In this document: one piece after another, positions 19,613 to 29,756 of the stretch
Layout: every line of letters starts with the position of its first letter
How positions within the stretch are numbered: the stretch's first letter is position 1
Source: Neonectria sp. B-13
Lineage: Eukaryota > Ascomycota > Sordariomycetes > Hypocreales > Nectriaceae
Direction of reading: 5' to 3'
Assembly (NCBI GenBank): GCA_002682825.1
Contig: NOKP01000009.1
Coordinates: 1,302,001 to 1,366,000, forward strand
Length of the DNA stretch: 64,000 nucleotides
The notes under the pieces: generated by a model
What the model saw: only the letters and a program-made list of their open reading frames with translations
Databases searched by the model: none
Told to the model about the DNA's origin: nothing
Translations under genes and position numbers: made by a program

Positions 19613-21784
19613 ATGCCTCCCAAGACCAGAACTCGTGTTCCGAAGGGAAAGGCTCCGGCATTCGATTCCGATTTCGAGCCTGTGGCGGAGGAAGTCGACG
19701 ATAACAACCAAGATGTTTGGCGAGAAGACGAGGAAGATGATGAGAGCGGAGAAATGGAAGAGAGCGAGGCCGAGGCGAAGACGCGTCAGACGAGACCGCC
19801 GCAACAGACGAAATCGCGACAGACGAAGCAAAAGCCGAACACGAAGAAAAAGCCTCGCAGCAAGGACGAGGAGTCAGATGACGGCCGTCCGAAAAGAATA
19901 CAGAAGGCTTTGAAAAGGTTCCTTGAGTCCTTGGACGCCAAGGTAGAAAGAGGAGCTCGCCTCCGGAAACGCCTGCCAAAGAAGCGTCTTGTCGATGGGA
20001 TCCATCCCGATGTTCCACGGCCCGTCTTCGACCGATACTGGTCTCAGGAAGATGAGGACCAGCTGGAGCAAGATTGGGAGGAGCAAGGTGCGAGCTGGAC
20101 GTTGTCAGCCAGCACCGAGCCCCATTTCCGCCAGCTGTGGGCACTGTGCCTCAAGTTCATGTCATGCACCCCACTGGACATTGTTGGCAACAAGACCGGG
20201 TTTGAGTTCAGCAGAGAGAGAGTAGGCAAGGGCGGCTTCAGCCTTGACATGAAGATGTTCTCGGTTGCTTTCTGCCGCTCTATGAGTCCCCTCGTCACGC
20301 ACTACGCCTGGGAAAGCACCATTCCCGGGCATCGAGCGATGCACCTCACACTGGCGCTTCAGTACGCCGTGATTCTGCGAACGAACGATCAACGCCCGTG
20401 GAAACAACTCCAAAGACTTGAGCACCTGGAAAGCTTCCTCGACCAGTTCAGGCTGGTCGTCGGAGACCAACAAGGGCCCAAGCCCATCTGCGATCAACAC
20501 CGAAAGGCGAGGGACATGTGCAGAGACGGGAAAATTTCACTGAGTACGATGGCGCGCGTATTCCGGGTGCTTGAGCGCCGCATCAAGGGTGCCAAGGAGC
20601 CGAGGAGCGGCGACGGCCCCTATGCCATCACAACCAACGACTTGGAGGCCGTGACCGCCGCGTTAGATGACTTACATGACCCGGTAACGGGGGGGCCTGT
20701 CATTCCAACGGACCTCCACTACGCGATTGTGACCACGCCCAGTCTCTGGGGAGAGCCACCGTCCTCGAAGCAGTTGGTCCTGTGGCAAGACCTCGCGCTG
20801 CGCGACCAAATCCGGTGGGCCAGAAAGCAGGAACGCATTCTGGCTGGCGATGGGGAGTCCGAAATCCCTTTACTCAACAGTCTCGAGCATCGGAAGCTGC
20901 CTGGGCACAACATGGCCAAGGGCGCCCTCAATCCAGATGAGTATACCGACTTCACGGGAGGCGAGCCTATGGATACCGGTGATGATTTCGATCCTGGCGA
21001 AGCCATGGATGTTGATGGCATGCAGCCTGGCCCCGATCAGGATATGGATGGTGCGGACGGCGGGCGGATGTATTCCGCAGACAATACCGAGTCTGGAGCC
21101 CACGACGAGGCCATCACGATCCCAAGTGACAAATCATCCGACGATTTCTCGGATACTCCTGGGCCTGCGTTTCATGATCGAATTACCAACACCTCAATCC
21201 CCGATCCCGACGATGGAGCCTTCATGCCGATGGGTTCTGGGACCAACGATGAGTCCATGGCTGACTTGGCGCCTGTCGACACGTCTGCACCCGAGGTGCC
21301 TGCGACCGTTGACTTGTCTCCTATCGGCAAGGCTGCGACTATTGAGTCAGAGGCAGTTGACGCTCCGGCAGTTGACTCTCCGGCAGACGCTCCGGCAGTT
21401 GACGCTCCGGCCACTGACGATTCTGTCGCCGTTCACTCAGTGCCTGTCGGCCAGCATCCCGATGAGACTTTGGCCGTTGGACCTGCTGTTGACGAGGTTA
21501 CCGTCGACACGTCTGATAAGCCTGCGGCCCTCGAGTCTGCGGGTGACTCTGCGTTCAGAGATCAGAGAATCAACCCTTCCCTTGGGTCCGCCCTGCCTGT
21601 CGAACTTGGCAACGAATTGCCCTCCAACCAAAGCCATTCACCTCAATCGCAAGAAACGCAGTACAATTGGAGGTACTGTAACTTCAAGATCGAGAACCCG
21701 CTTGGCGAAGGCACTATCGCCATGCGCATCCGACGAGGCACCACATCACAGTCTCCTCAAGCTCCGGCTGATGCCTATCCTTAA
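19613..21784 (+). CDS. Family A member 1, unknown protein with acidic N-terminus
   Basis: A 723-residue intronless protein from the ATG at 19613 (AAGATGCCTCC). Residues 1-95 alternate acidic and basic runs and contain NLS-like KKKPRSK. Residues ~125-415 form the domain shared with the gene at 59030, including DGIHPDVPRPVFDRYW, LCLKFMSCTPLDIVG and ALQYAVILRTNDQRPWK. I do not recognise this domain. Residues 480-660 are low complexity, with APAVDSPAD-type repeats. The C-terminus has WRYCNFKIENPLGEG, shared with the short gene at 33433. A degenerate copy of the gene's 3' end lies at 23893, and compared with it the reading frame here appears to end early. It is likely nuclear, by composition only. 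Confidence 0.8.
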   Translation: MPPKTRTRVPKGKAPAFDSDFEPVAEEVDDNNQDVWREDEEDDESGEMEESEAEAKTRQTRPPQQTKSRQTKQKPNTKKKPRSKDEESDDGRPKRIQKALKRFLESLDAKVERGARLRKRLPKKRLVDGIHPDVPRPVFDRYWSQEDEDQLEQDWEEQGASWTLSASTEPHFRQLWALCLKFMSCTPLDIVGNKTGFEFSRERVGKGGFSLDMKMFSVAFCRSMSPLVTHYAWESTIPGHRAMHLTLALQYAVILRTNDQRPWKQLQRLEHLESFLDQFRLVVGDQQGPKPICDQHRKARDMCRDGKISLSTMARVFRVLERRIKGAKEPRSGDGPYAITTNDLEAVTAALDDLHDPVTGGPVIPTDLHYAIVTTPSLWGEPPSSKQLVLWQDLALRDQIRWARKQERILAGDGESEIPLLNSLEHRKLPGHNMAKGALNPDEYTDFTGGEPMDTGDDFDPGEAMDVDGMQPGPDQDMDGADGGRMYSADNTESGAHDEAITIPSDKSSDDFSDTPGPAFHDRITNTSIPDPDDGAFMPMGSGTNDESMADLAPVDTSAPEVPATVDLSPIGKAATIESEAVDAPAVDSPADAPAVDAPATDDSVAVHSVPVGQHPDETLAVGPAVDEVTVDTSDKPAALESAGDSAFRDQRINPSLGSALPVELGNELPSNQSHSPQSQETQYNWRYCNFKIENPLGEGTIAMRIRRGTTSQSPQAPADAYP

Positions 21785-22085
21785 TGGTCACAGGGCCGGC
21801 TGAGCATAGTTTCCTCGACGCACTATTTCGGTCATAAGTCGAGCGACACCAGGCAGGCATGTTAGCGCAGGATGCAAGGAATAAATTACTTCATAGAAGT
21901 CACAAGGAACAATCAAGAAATGGCTTTTACTAGTCTCTACTTCCTGTCCGTCTATACAACCTCGCATCGCCCCTCTCCATCTCTCTCCATTTATTGTATT
22001 GTATTGTATTCCATCATCCTCGGCTCATTCGAGTCCGGAGCTGTGTAATTTCACCTCACGGCTAGGACAGACGCCGTGGACGACC

Positions 22086-22307
22086 ATGCCACGGAGCATC
22101 TCAGCGGCTGGCGGCGAGAATGAACTCGCGGGTGTAGAGGCTTCAGAAGCCACGAAGTCTGAGGCAGGCGGACGCATGGATCTTGGGGACGACGAGCTTG
22201 TTGAATTTGAGGAGGAATTCCTGGGCTGGATCAAGATAAACGGTACCTTTTCGCATGATATCAACCTGACCAAGAACAAGAAATCAAAGGAACTATACAT
22301 GGATTAG
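22086..22307 (+). CDS. Possible small acidic protein
   Basis: A 73-residue frame (MPRSISAAGGENELAG...) with an acidic centre (DLGDDELVEFEEEFLGW) lies 300 bp downstream of A1. No relative was seen elsewhere in the window. It could be real, a degenerate tail of a family member, or chance. The rest of 21785-22540 contains a TATTG repeat near 21993 and the motifs CAGTTGAC (22407) and CAGCTGTTGAC (22435), which belong to the next gene's promoter. Confidence 0.25.
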   Translation: MPRSISAAGGENELAGVEASEATKSEAGGRMDLGDDELVEFEEEFLGWIKINGTFSHDINLTKNKKSKELYMD

Positions 22308-22403
22308 CCAGGACTCCAAATATGCTGAGTACATACTGCCTGAGACTGAGTAAACTCGAAACCGTCGCCGGCGCGAGATTGTACGTGTACCGCTTTGTGC
22401 TTT

Positions 22404-22617
22404 GAACAGTTGACGCCCCAAAATTGAACGCTTTCAGCTGTTGACGGGTGTACACGGCTGCACTGGTGCTCAACTGTGCGCTTTTCCTCGCGCTGCTTCC
22501 ACCGTCTCTCTTCTTTCACTCAACCACCCACTATCCGTTCACAGTGAGTTATTATTCGCAAAGCCATCTTCTACGCGGTCCATCAATCGAGGAAAACCGA
22601 GCTAATCTTTTGCAAAG
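22404..22617 (+). promoter_or_regulatory. Promoter and 5' leader intron of I2
   Basis: CAGTTGAC at 22407 and CAGCTGTTGAC at 22435 match the island motif half-sites. A leader intron is predicted at 22544-22617 (74 nt): donor GTGAGTTATT, branch GCTAAT, acceptor TGCAAAG. The same donor and acceptor signals occur upstream of I1 and, more weakly, of F2. Confidence 0.55.
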
Positions 22618-22624
22618 ATCCAAA

Positions 22625-23179
22625 ATGACCAACAATCCAAGCGAAGCGTCATCGTCCGCCATTAAGTTTGAGGCTGCCGAGCCGCCGCCCACCGACAAGT
22701 CCACGCCTGGAGGCGATACAAAGACATCTGTCCGACCCGCACCGCTCGATGTCAGGCCTGACGACGAGAGTTTTCGCCGGAACCGAAGTGCTTCATATCA
22801 TCCACGAGAGGAGCCGGCTGCTGAATGCAATTCGCTCCGTCTTCAAGATCCACGCCGCGTGTTCTCCCACGTCCCTGCCAGCGCACTTGTGCCTGCCTCA
22901 AACAATACGCCCAATGTCAAGCTTGGCGACGAGGGTTTTCGCCGGAACCGAAGTGCTTCATATCACCCACGAGAGGAAGAGCCGGCTGCTGAATGCAATT
23001 TTCTCCGTCTTCAAGATCCACGCCGCGTGTTCTCCCACGTCCCTGCCAGCGCACTTGTGCCTACCGCCTCACGCGATAACCTCTCGTACTCGGCAATTGG
23101 CATTCTAGAGCCGGTTGATGGTGAAGACAAGGGGCTAGCTAAAAAGAAGATGGAAGCGTTGCGTGCAGCCTTCAAATGA
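22625..23179 (+). CDS. Family I member 2 with internal duplication
   Basis: A 184-residue protein starting at 22625 (MTNNPSEASSSAIKF). It contains a recent internal tandem duplication. The block from FRRNRSASYHPREE through AAECN to RVFSHVPASALVP occurs twice, at about residues 47-92 and 102-148, with near-identical DNA. It is related to the 92-residue protein at 18893, which has one copy of the block. The sequence is basic and probably disordered. The function is unknown. Confidence 0.6.
   Translation: MTNNPSEASSSAIKFEAAEPPPTDKSTPGGDTKTSVRPAPLDVRPDDESFRRNRSASYHPREEPAAECNSLRLQDPRRVFSHVPASALVPASNNTPNVKLGDEGFRRNRSASYHPREEEPAAECNFLRLQDPRRVFSHVPASALVPTASRDNLSYSAIGILEPVDGEDKGLAKKKMEALRAAFK
22760..23066 (+). 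repeat. 165-bp in-frame tandem duplication inside I2
   Basis: The two units begin at about 22760 and 22925. They are almost identical over ~140 bp; the second has an extra in-frame GAA/AAG codon. The high identity indicates a recent event. Confidence 0.85.
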
Positions 23180-23892
23180 CGAGCGTCCGTCGGGTACCGA
23201 ACAAACTATTACTTGGGGTATTTTTCTTCAAGTCCAGGGTTCAAGCAAAGCGCGAGACGGAGGATGAAACGGATATGGGAGACCGAGGTCTGTCGACTTG
23301 AAGCCGTTGTGAGACGCTAGTTCAAGTACCCAGTTCAAATACAAGACTGTCCCCAATCTCGTCTCATCCCTTGATCTCATATCATCTCCAACCATAGCAG
23401 CGCGCATTGTTCTCATTAGGAAACACCAGCATCGGATACAAGACGGTTGTGGTCGTAGATGAGTGAGGGTAGCATGTCGGCATTTCCATTATTTAACAAT
23501 CCAAACCGCCGTAACAAAAACATGCTCAGACAGAAACACCAACAAAACACCCAGTCCCTCAGACACCAAACATTCACTGTCTCCCTCATCGTGAAGTGAC
23601 AGATCTAAGTGACATGTCTTCACGTCAAAAAATCATGTCCATCGTCGGACGACGGCAAACGTATGGACCGTGACGCAGGTTCTTCCGCGTTATACACGAA
23701 TAACCTAACAATCAGGTCAAGGAAGCCTGGTGCCTGATTCATAACTTAACACACGTGATTGCTGGTTTTACGCTGCTCAGCAGTCAACAGAAGGTATACT
23801 ATCCGAGAGATTTCGGAAGGCGGCTCATCACTTGAGACGTAGATGAGATTTTCAGCAGGCCCAGACTGTCGAGTCTGACTGCGTCTAGAGAT

Positions 23893-24202
23893 GGGGAATT
23901 AGCAACTCTACCCTTGGTTCCGCCTTGCCTGATGTCGGAGGTAATGGATTTCGCCTCAACCAAAACCATTCACCTCAGTCGTAAGAGAACGCGCAGTTTA
24001 AGTGGACTCCCCGTAACTTCAAGATCGAGAACCCCATCACAGCCTTTTCAAGCTCCGGCTGATGCCTATCCTTGATAGTCACGAGGCCGACTGCATAGTT
24101 TCCTCGGCGCTCTTCCGGTCATAAGTCGAGCGACACCAGGCAGGCATAGCGCAGACGATGACAGAACAGGACTTCATACATGTCACAAGAAACAATCAAA
24201 TC
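23893..24202 (+). pseudogene. Degenerate copy of the A1 3' end
   Basis: This stretch aligns with 21564-21918, the last ~70 codons and 3' flank of A1. Landmarks include CCAAAACCATTCACCTCA, GTAACTTCAAGATCGAGA, CAAGCTCCGGCTGATG and GTCGAGCGACACCAGGCAGG. It has lost a ~40 bp internal segment and carries stops. In this copy the frame after GCTGATG leads on to ALFRS and a stop, as in the gene at 33433, whereas A1 stops earlier. From 23180 to 23892 nothing else was recognised. Confidence 0.8.
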
Positions 24203-24292
24203 ATACATGATACCATCAATTACCCTCCCAATGTACCATAATGATTCGGCCGAACTATACTAGCTTTCCACCGTAATTGACATGTAAGCCCA

Positions 24293-25420
24293 TTATTTCG
24301 CAACGCGCTTCATATGATCCCTGGCCGCAGCCATGCAAGATTCCACCAGTCCCTTAGTTTTCCACCGGCTTGTAAGAGGCGGCGGGTCGGACTGGACATA
24401 CAGTACGAAAAGTGAAGTTCCATGCGGGATGTCGCCAATACTCCAAGCATCACTCCCTGCAACACTACTCGATGCAGTATCTGGCTGGATATGGCCTCCC
24501 TTCGTGTCGTACAGGCGGATGCAGTCACTCTCGTCCGGGCTGCCACGGAGTTTGACTAGAGCCGCCAGAGTGTAGCGCTCCGTGTCTTTTGCCACCGTGT
24601 AGTCACTCGCGTAGGTTTCCTTGACACGCATCGGTCGGTTGACGGTAAAGGATCGGAGCGTGTCGATCGTCAGCCGACTACCATCGGGCACCGGATCGTC
24701 GAGCTCCATCATCATGCAGAGGAACTTTGGCAGCATCGGTTCGCGAAAGAGTCCAACGCCGACCGAATCCTCAACCATCATTGGGGCTCCGTGGAAGATG
24801 TTGTTCAGTGTTGCTGATAGATCCATGTTCGGCTTCACCTTGATCTTCATCGCGCTGGGAGTAAAAGAAGGATGCCAGCCTTCGAGGCGTTTAACGACAC
24901 ATCGCGGCGCGTCGGTTGGATCGTAGGGAGAAAGGTGCGCGCTGCTGGTGCTGGCATTCCACGCGCCCCAGTGATAGGAGTAGGTCCGGAACTCGGGCTG
25001 GGACCAAACCGTCTCCAACACACGATCACAGTTGACGAGAGACTCAAACGACAACTCTTCAGCGCAGCCGGACTGGTCCATACCCCAGAAGGCAGTGACG
25101 ACTTTATCCACATCAGGCGTTTGGTCTTCGCCGAGAGACGACCGAAATGCCAGCCAAGCAAATCGCAAAAACGGATTTCGCGACTGTCGGCTTTCCTCGT
25201 CATCTTGATCCCAGTGACTGCCATCAAGGTTGGACAGGATAACCCGCAGTACCACTTTCAAGCAAGATATTCCCGAAAGGCGAGCACCAGATGCGACCGG
25301 ACAGTTGAGCTGCAGATAGTGCTGAAGATCCTTGGTAGACACATTGTCAAGCGCGTCCTGGATGTCGATGGCTCGGTTACGTATATCGGGAGCGCCCCGT
25401 CCTCGGAGATTTCCAGACAT
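24293..25420 (-). CDS. Family B member 1, possible USP-like fold
   Basis: A 375-residue protein from the ATG at 25420 (MSGNLRGRGAPDIRN). The frame is open further upstream, but that part overlaps promoter motifs and is absent from the paralogue at 37140. Shared blocks are SGARLSGISCL (Cys about residue 53), NPFLRFAWLAFRS, a VxAFWGM helix and a C-terminal RYTLAALVKLRG...CIRLYDTKG...SLFVLYVQ. The order Cys-box, LPxFL strand, then YxLxAxVxH-like strand and final LFxLYV resembles ubiquitin-specific proteases. The catalytic His position is not His, so it would be a pseudo-enzyme. This fold assignment is tentative. It is divergent with C1. Confidence 0.75.
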   Translation of the reverse strand: MSGNLRGRGAPDIRNRAIDIQDALDNVSTKDLQHYLQLNCPVASGARLSGISCLKVVLRVILSNLDGSHWDQDDEESRQSRNPFLRFAWLAFRSSLGEDQTPDVDKVVTAFWGMDQSGCAEELSFESLVNCDRVLETVWSQPEFRTYSYHWGAWNASTSSAHLSPYDPTDAPRCVVKRLEGWHPSFTPSAMKIKVKPNMDLSATLNNIFHGAPMMVEDSVGVGLFREPMLPKFLCMMMELDDPVPDGSRLTIDTLRSFTVNRPMRVKETYASDYTVAKDTERYTLAALVKLRGSPDESDCIRLYDTKGGHIQPDTASSSVAGSDAWSIGDIPHGTSLFVLYVQSDPPPLTSRWKTKGLVESCMAAARDHMKRVAK

Positions 25421-25887
25421 TCTTTTCTGGGTAGGCTGAGGTTTTGGTGTTACTTGGCGGGGACGTGACTTGACGATGAACGGTTGTAAGAGAAATCGTA
25501 AGGTGGAAGACGTGGATTTCGAGGCGTGGGAATTTCGGACGGTTTCGTGTATCGCAGGATGGATGTCGAGATCGGTCTGGCGTTGGATGATTTCGTTCAA
25601 GGGTTTAAAGCAGTGGAAAATTCGAGCGGTTGGCCAGTTGAAATTCAAACGGCACTTATTCCGCCAGCTGGTATTCGGGGTTCGACGCGGTCCTACAACT
25701 GTCGTCAACTGGCGACATAATTTACCCGCATACACATCTCTCTTTCTTCACACTCACATTCACCATTTTTCTTGACCTTTACTCGCACACATTCACACTT
25801 GTCTTGACCGTTACTGTCACACGTTCACACTTTCACGCACACTTTCGTATTCACATTCACACACGCTCGCACACACGATTGCCCAAG
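25421..25887. promoter_or_regulatory. Divergent promoter of B1 and C1
   Basis: Island motifs cluster here: GGCCAGTTG at 25632, GCCAGCTGGT at 25663 and CAACTGTCGTCAACTGGCG near 25696. Toward C1 the leader is a CA/CT-rich stretch (CACACTCACATTCAC type) from 25740 to 25885, also seen upstream of C2 (55020-55140) and of the C relics at 60800 and 32030. Confidence 0.65.
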
Positions 25888-27027
25888 ATGTTGACTATGC
25901 GAATCAACCGCGAAGACTTTGACGAAATCCTCGACTCTGTCAGGGAGACTCCATGTCATGTGCAGGAGGATGAAGTCCGCCGAGCAGACTTCCTGGACCA
26001 AGAAATGGTCCAGCGTGTCACCGAGGCAATCGAAGCCGCGGGCGGCGACACTAGACCGGAGGTTCTCGATACCTGGGCTGGTGGATTTCTGCAGGAGGTC
26101 TACAAAGAGCATTGGCAGGATGCCGTGGTCGGACAACGTTTCCTACAGTGGTGCGTTGAAAAGGAACTCTGCCAGAAGTTCGGCGCAGACTTTGATGTCA
26201 AACAACCTGATCCGGCAGAGGCTCCTGCCGACCTGGCTTTGGCCACGATCTTCGTTGAGATGACCGCCAAGGAGGATAAGAAGGATATGGAGAGGGCCAG
26301 AGCGGATGCCCGAGAAGCTCGTCGACTTAGACGAGCACGTGGGCCTGGGAGAGCTCGGCAGGACACCCGAGTCCAAGGGGAGGATGTCGAGATGACCGGC
26401 CAAGGTGCCCAGGCAGTTACTCAAGGTAACAACCAGGGGCCTAGGCGTTCACAGCTTGGGAGACAAGTTCAGCTGCCGGGTCCGGGTCAGGCAGAAGACG
26501 CCGTGATGAGCGGACAGGGAGATGCCGTCCAGTGTCTCGAGGAGAATACGGCTGTCGAGTCCAACGCCAACAAGAAGAGGAAGATCATCGTCCCACCTCA
26601 GATTGAAGTGCAGCTGACGCCGCTACGAGATGTGGCGCAACCCAAGAATACACGAGGCCCGGCTCCCGCCTCTGAATCTTCCGGCCCTGCAATTGCTGCA
26701 ACTCTTCCCACTCCTCTAGCCGCTGAATCACAGGTTGCTGCACTCGGTTTTTCGAAACACATGTATTGTGTCATTGATCCAATACCTGAGGTCCGGGAGG
26801 AACGGTCTCACTCTGCACCAGCTGCACCACCCCAGCAGCATTCCACCAATGCTGAGCTCTGGCGCCAAGCCGCCCAAGAGCAATTCCAGAGTCTTTTAGA
26901 CATCATGGACTTTACTCACTGCAGCCCGGACTCGTCTTTGGTTCTGGAGCTGGAGATAGGAGGGATTAGTGTGCGAAGCTCAGCACCTCGTCGAGGGATA
27001 CGCGTGCGAAACTCGTCACCCCTCTGA
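25888..27027 (+). CDS. Family C member 1, RG-containing unknown protein
   Basis: A 379-residue intronless protein starting at 25888. Residues 1-125 match C2 at 55144: VRRADFLDQ, RPEVLDTWAGGFL, GQRFLQWCVEKELCQKFG and ADLALATIF. A charged RARADAREARRLRR stretch follows. Then comes EDVEMTGQGAQAVTQGN, shared nearly verbatim with family D. HMYCVIDPIPEVR, about residue 290, is shared with E1. The end (WRQAAQEQFQSLLDIMD...LVLELEIGGI) aligns with the start of family E. The protein is thus a mosaic of three families. A role in RNA or protein assembly is suggested only by composition. Confidence 0.75.
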   Translation: MLTMRINREDFDEILDSVRETPCHVQEDEVRRADFLDQEMVQRVTEAIEAAGGDTRPEVLDTWAGGFLQEVYKEHWQDAVVGQRFLQWCVEKELCQKFGADFDVKQPDPAEAPADLALATIFVEMTAKEDKKDMERARADAREARRLRRARGPGRARQDTRVQGEDVEMTGQGAQAVTQGNNQGPRRSQLGRQVQLPGPGQAEDAVMSGQGDAVQCLEENTAVESNANKKRKIIVPPQIEVQLTPLRDVAQPKNTRGPAPASESSGPAIAATLPTPLAAESQVAALGFSKHMYCVIDPIPEVREERSHSAPAAPPQQHSTNAELWRQAAQEQFQSLLDIMDFTHCSPDSSLVLELEIGGISVRSSAPRRGIRVRNSSPL

Positions 27028-27589
27028 AGCTGCTCGTTTTACCTCGTTGAGATTTCTTCCTTTGGATGATTTCCGGTGTGCGATGAAACCCAGTTGCCGA
27101 CGCTCGACTTCTAACGATCTGCCCCAAATGTGGACTCCGTTCCCAACATTCACGTCGAGCTGAAGAACGCTATCTGTGCGGAACTCGAAATTGGAGGTCG
27201 GATGGATGGAATGGTGGGATGTTTATGTTGGCGGGTCTCAAGATGCTGTTTCGGGAGGCACGCTGCATTTGGCAAGGGTTGGATGGAAGGGATGATAGGA
27301 GGCATATGTTGGTTGGCTACTCCGTACACAATAGAGGTTAGCCAAGACTCCTGAACATACCACTTCTTTTACCCATACCGTTCCCTTGGTGTCTCTGCGA
27401 ACAACTGAGAGGCCACAGTACGGTTGTAATGGTTCATCTTACAGTTCAAAGAACATTGCAATGAAACCAAGCTACCTCTCTCAACCTACGCACTAAACAA
27501 CATTATAAAACAATTATCAAGTGAATTAATACCTTAGGCCTGATGCCGTATAACTTAACCTTAAGATTAAGACATAAAATAAGAACTTA
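27028..27589 (+). other. Intergenic region, AT-rich at its end
   Basis: Two imperfect copies of a GGATGGAAxGGxxGG...TATGTTGG segment occur at about 27200-27310. From 27470 the sequence is AT-rich. No gene was recognised. Confidence 0.4.
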
Positions 27590-27863
27590 GGTGGAGAGGG
27601 CCAGAGCGGATGCCCGAGAAGCTCGTCGACTCAGACTCAGACGTGGGCGTGGGCGTGGACGCGGACGAGCCCGCCCCAACCGTCGCGCCCATGGTCGGAC
27701 ACTCCCTGAACCGGCTCGACCCGCCGAGGCAGCCCCAACAGTAGCGGACACTATCCCTACAGGCTCCCCTACACACGTTCCTCCTGGACGGACAGAGCCC
27801 AACGAAAATTCTCATGCAGAGATGGACGAACTGGATTTTCCCACAGGCCGCCCAGGAACCTAG
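27590..27863 (+). pseudogene. Family C fragment (RG region only)
   Basis: The sequence starts abruptly with GAGAGGGCCAGAGCGGATGC, nearly identical for ~40 bp to C1 at 26290. It continues as an RG/RRGRGRGR stretch and a Pro-rich tail to TAG at 27863. The whole N-terminal domain and the start codon are missing. The near-identity to C1 over a short block suggests a recent partial copy or gene conversion. Confidence 0.7.
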
Positions 27864-28389
27864 CTTGGACGAGCAGATGAACGAATAACCAGTGCTGTTA
27901 ATGGAAGGATCGTATAGGGGATTGTCTTTTGGAGGAAGGCTGCTGGTTGTCACCGTTGAAGCCACGTGCATTGCTTGCCTTGTCATTACTCGTTCCGTCA
28001 AGCATACTCTTTAATGGAAAGTGTCGCAGATTCACACGCGCAATTATGCGTCACAATACTAGTGAATGTTGCAAAAGGGCGGCAAGAGCTTGATGGGAGC
28101 TGTCCAGGATCGTGGGAATACTTCAGCACAAGCCATTGTTAACATTCCTTAAACACGCCGAACGGGGTCATTACCACTGCCTCGTCCTCCTCTTTATAAA
28201 CATGGCCCTCACTTCCGTGTCCTCCACCTGTCAATTCCCTCCGCGATCCACCCGCACGCATCCCTCTACCGCTGACTTTGAGCCCCGAAACGCCGTGTCC
28301 GTCCGGCTCGAGTCGCGTAAGGTAACCTGGCAGTCTAGGCTGCTACTCCGAGGGACAAGTCTAAGCTTCCGCATGAGGTCGTCGCATTC
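27864..28389. other. Intergenic region
   Basis: No gene, repeat or RNA was recognised in this stretch. Confidence 0.35.
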
Positions 28390-29262
28390 TCAGCTGGGTT
28401 TGGCAGTGGTGGAGGGGCGCGAGGGGCCAGCGGAGGCGTTGGCTTTGGCTTTGGCTTTGGCTTTGGCGTCGGCGTCCTTGTTTTCCGGGGCGGCGTTCTT
28501 CGTGCTTGTGGTTTTATCCTTCTTGCCTGACTTGGGACTTACTGCAGACTTGTCCTGAGGAATAGACTGGGTCAGGCGCTTCTCCCGATCCCGGCTAGAG
28601 TTAGAGAGAATCGGCATTTCGTTGTCCTCGTCCAGCCGTTACTATGTGGTTTCGCCGGTGAGGTAGAAGATGCTGGTAGACGGATGTTGGGCAATTTCGT
28701 CATCGAATTGGAAGGCGAAGTCCTCGTTGGGTGGCGAGGGGGCGAAGGTTTCGTTGGTCGATTGGCGGATGGTTTCTTGGTTGAGTGCGGCGAGCTGGAG
28801 GTCATCGATGCTGGGTTGTGATAATAGAAGTAAGCGTTCTGCCAAATCGTCCTCATAAAAAGAATCTTGTGTCAGTTGCAAGATCCTCAATGCAACATAG
28901 AGACGACAGGTTTCCGCACACCTATTGGCCTTTAATCTCTCGATCTCTTTCTTGAGCTCCTCGCATCGGCCCGCGTGCTCGCCCCGGATAATCTCCACCA
29001 GAGACTCTTGAGCTTTCCTAAACAGTGAACAACTCTCGTTTGTCTTTGTCACAAAGGCGTCTTCAAGTTCTTTTCGCCGATCCTCCAAGGCTTGCTCTGC
29101 CTGTTCTCGGATGTCCTCCTCTAGCTTAGCACGAATCTCCTTCTCTAACGTAGCGCGAACGTCCTTCTCGATCTCGGCTCGGATGGTTTGCAGGGATGCT
29201 TAGATTCGTTCTTCGTATACAGGTCGCTCGCTTTCCGACATTTCGCCCGCGTGGCTGTTCAT
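28390..29262 (-). pseudogene. Family F relic (F1) with nonsense codons
   Basis: The reading frame starts at 29262 (MNSHAGEMSESERPVYEERI) and meets TAA at 29202-29200. The homologous position in F2 is a CAA codon (ERIQASLQTIRAE). After the stop the frame stays open and F-like through ASLQTIRAEIEKD, a coiled coil with KTNESCSLF, and on to two adjacent stops near 28640. A KAKAKAKA tail produced by a TTGGCT hexanucleotide repeat lies at 28439-28464. The C-terminal Cys/His domain of F2-F4 is absent. The coiled coil is otherwise preserved, which suggests recent inactivation. Confidence 0.75.
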
Positions 29263-29756
29263 GATGGGTGCCCTATGAGAAAATCAGCTTGATGACCGGA
29301 AGACACGGCGTTTCGAGAAGCACGAACCGGAGAGGATGCTTTGTTGAAGTGAGAAACAAAGGCAGTAAATAAAGTAGTCAGGCAGAGAACGGAGAACGAT
29401 GGTGGTTGGTAGACAGAGTGAAAACAGCGAAGGATGTGAACGCAAGAGGCAGTGGAAGGTGACAGTTCGTGTGTTTTTGTGTAACATTGTACGTGTTCCA
29501 CCCCTTGTAACTCTGGCCAATGGCGCGGGAAAGATATGCTCTCAGCTGCTGACAGTTGCAAACAACCGGCCAGAGGAGCGCTTCCTTTGCTTCCATTTTT
29601 CGCTTTGTTCGATGCCTCCTTTTGAAAGCGAAATCCTCGCTATACTTCAGTTGCGATTCGTCTCGGAATTTCTTGCATTCTACCACCAAGTCAACCTCCA
29701 TCATCCCGACGTACGCACAAGAGCGCCCAACACAAAACCGAACGAAGTACACGATA
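29263..29756. promoter_or_regulatory. Divergent promoter between F1 relic and the gene at 29757
   Basis: CAGCTGCTGACAGTTGCAA at 29543-29561 and a TGGCCAATGGCGC box at 29516 match the island motif. The motif lies between divergent starts, as in the other pairs. Confidence 0.55.
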
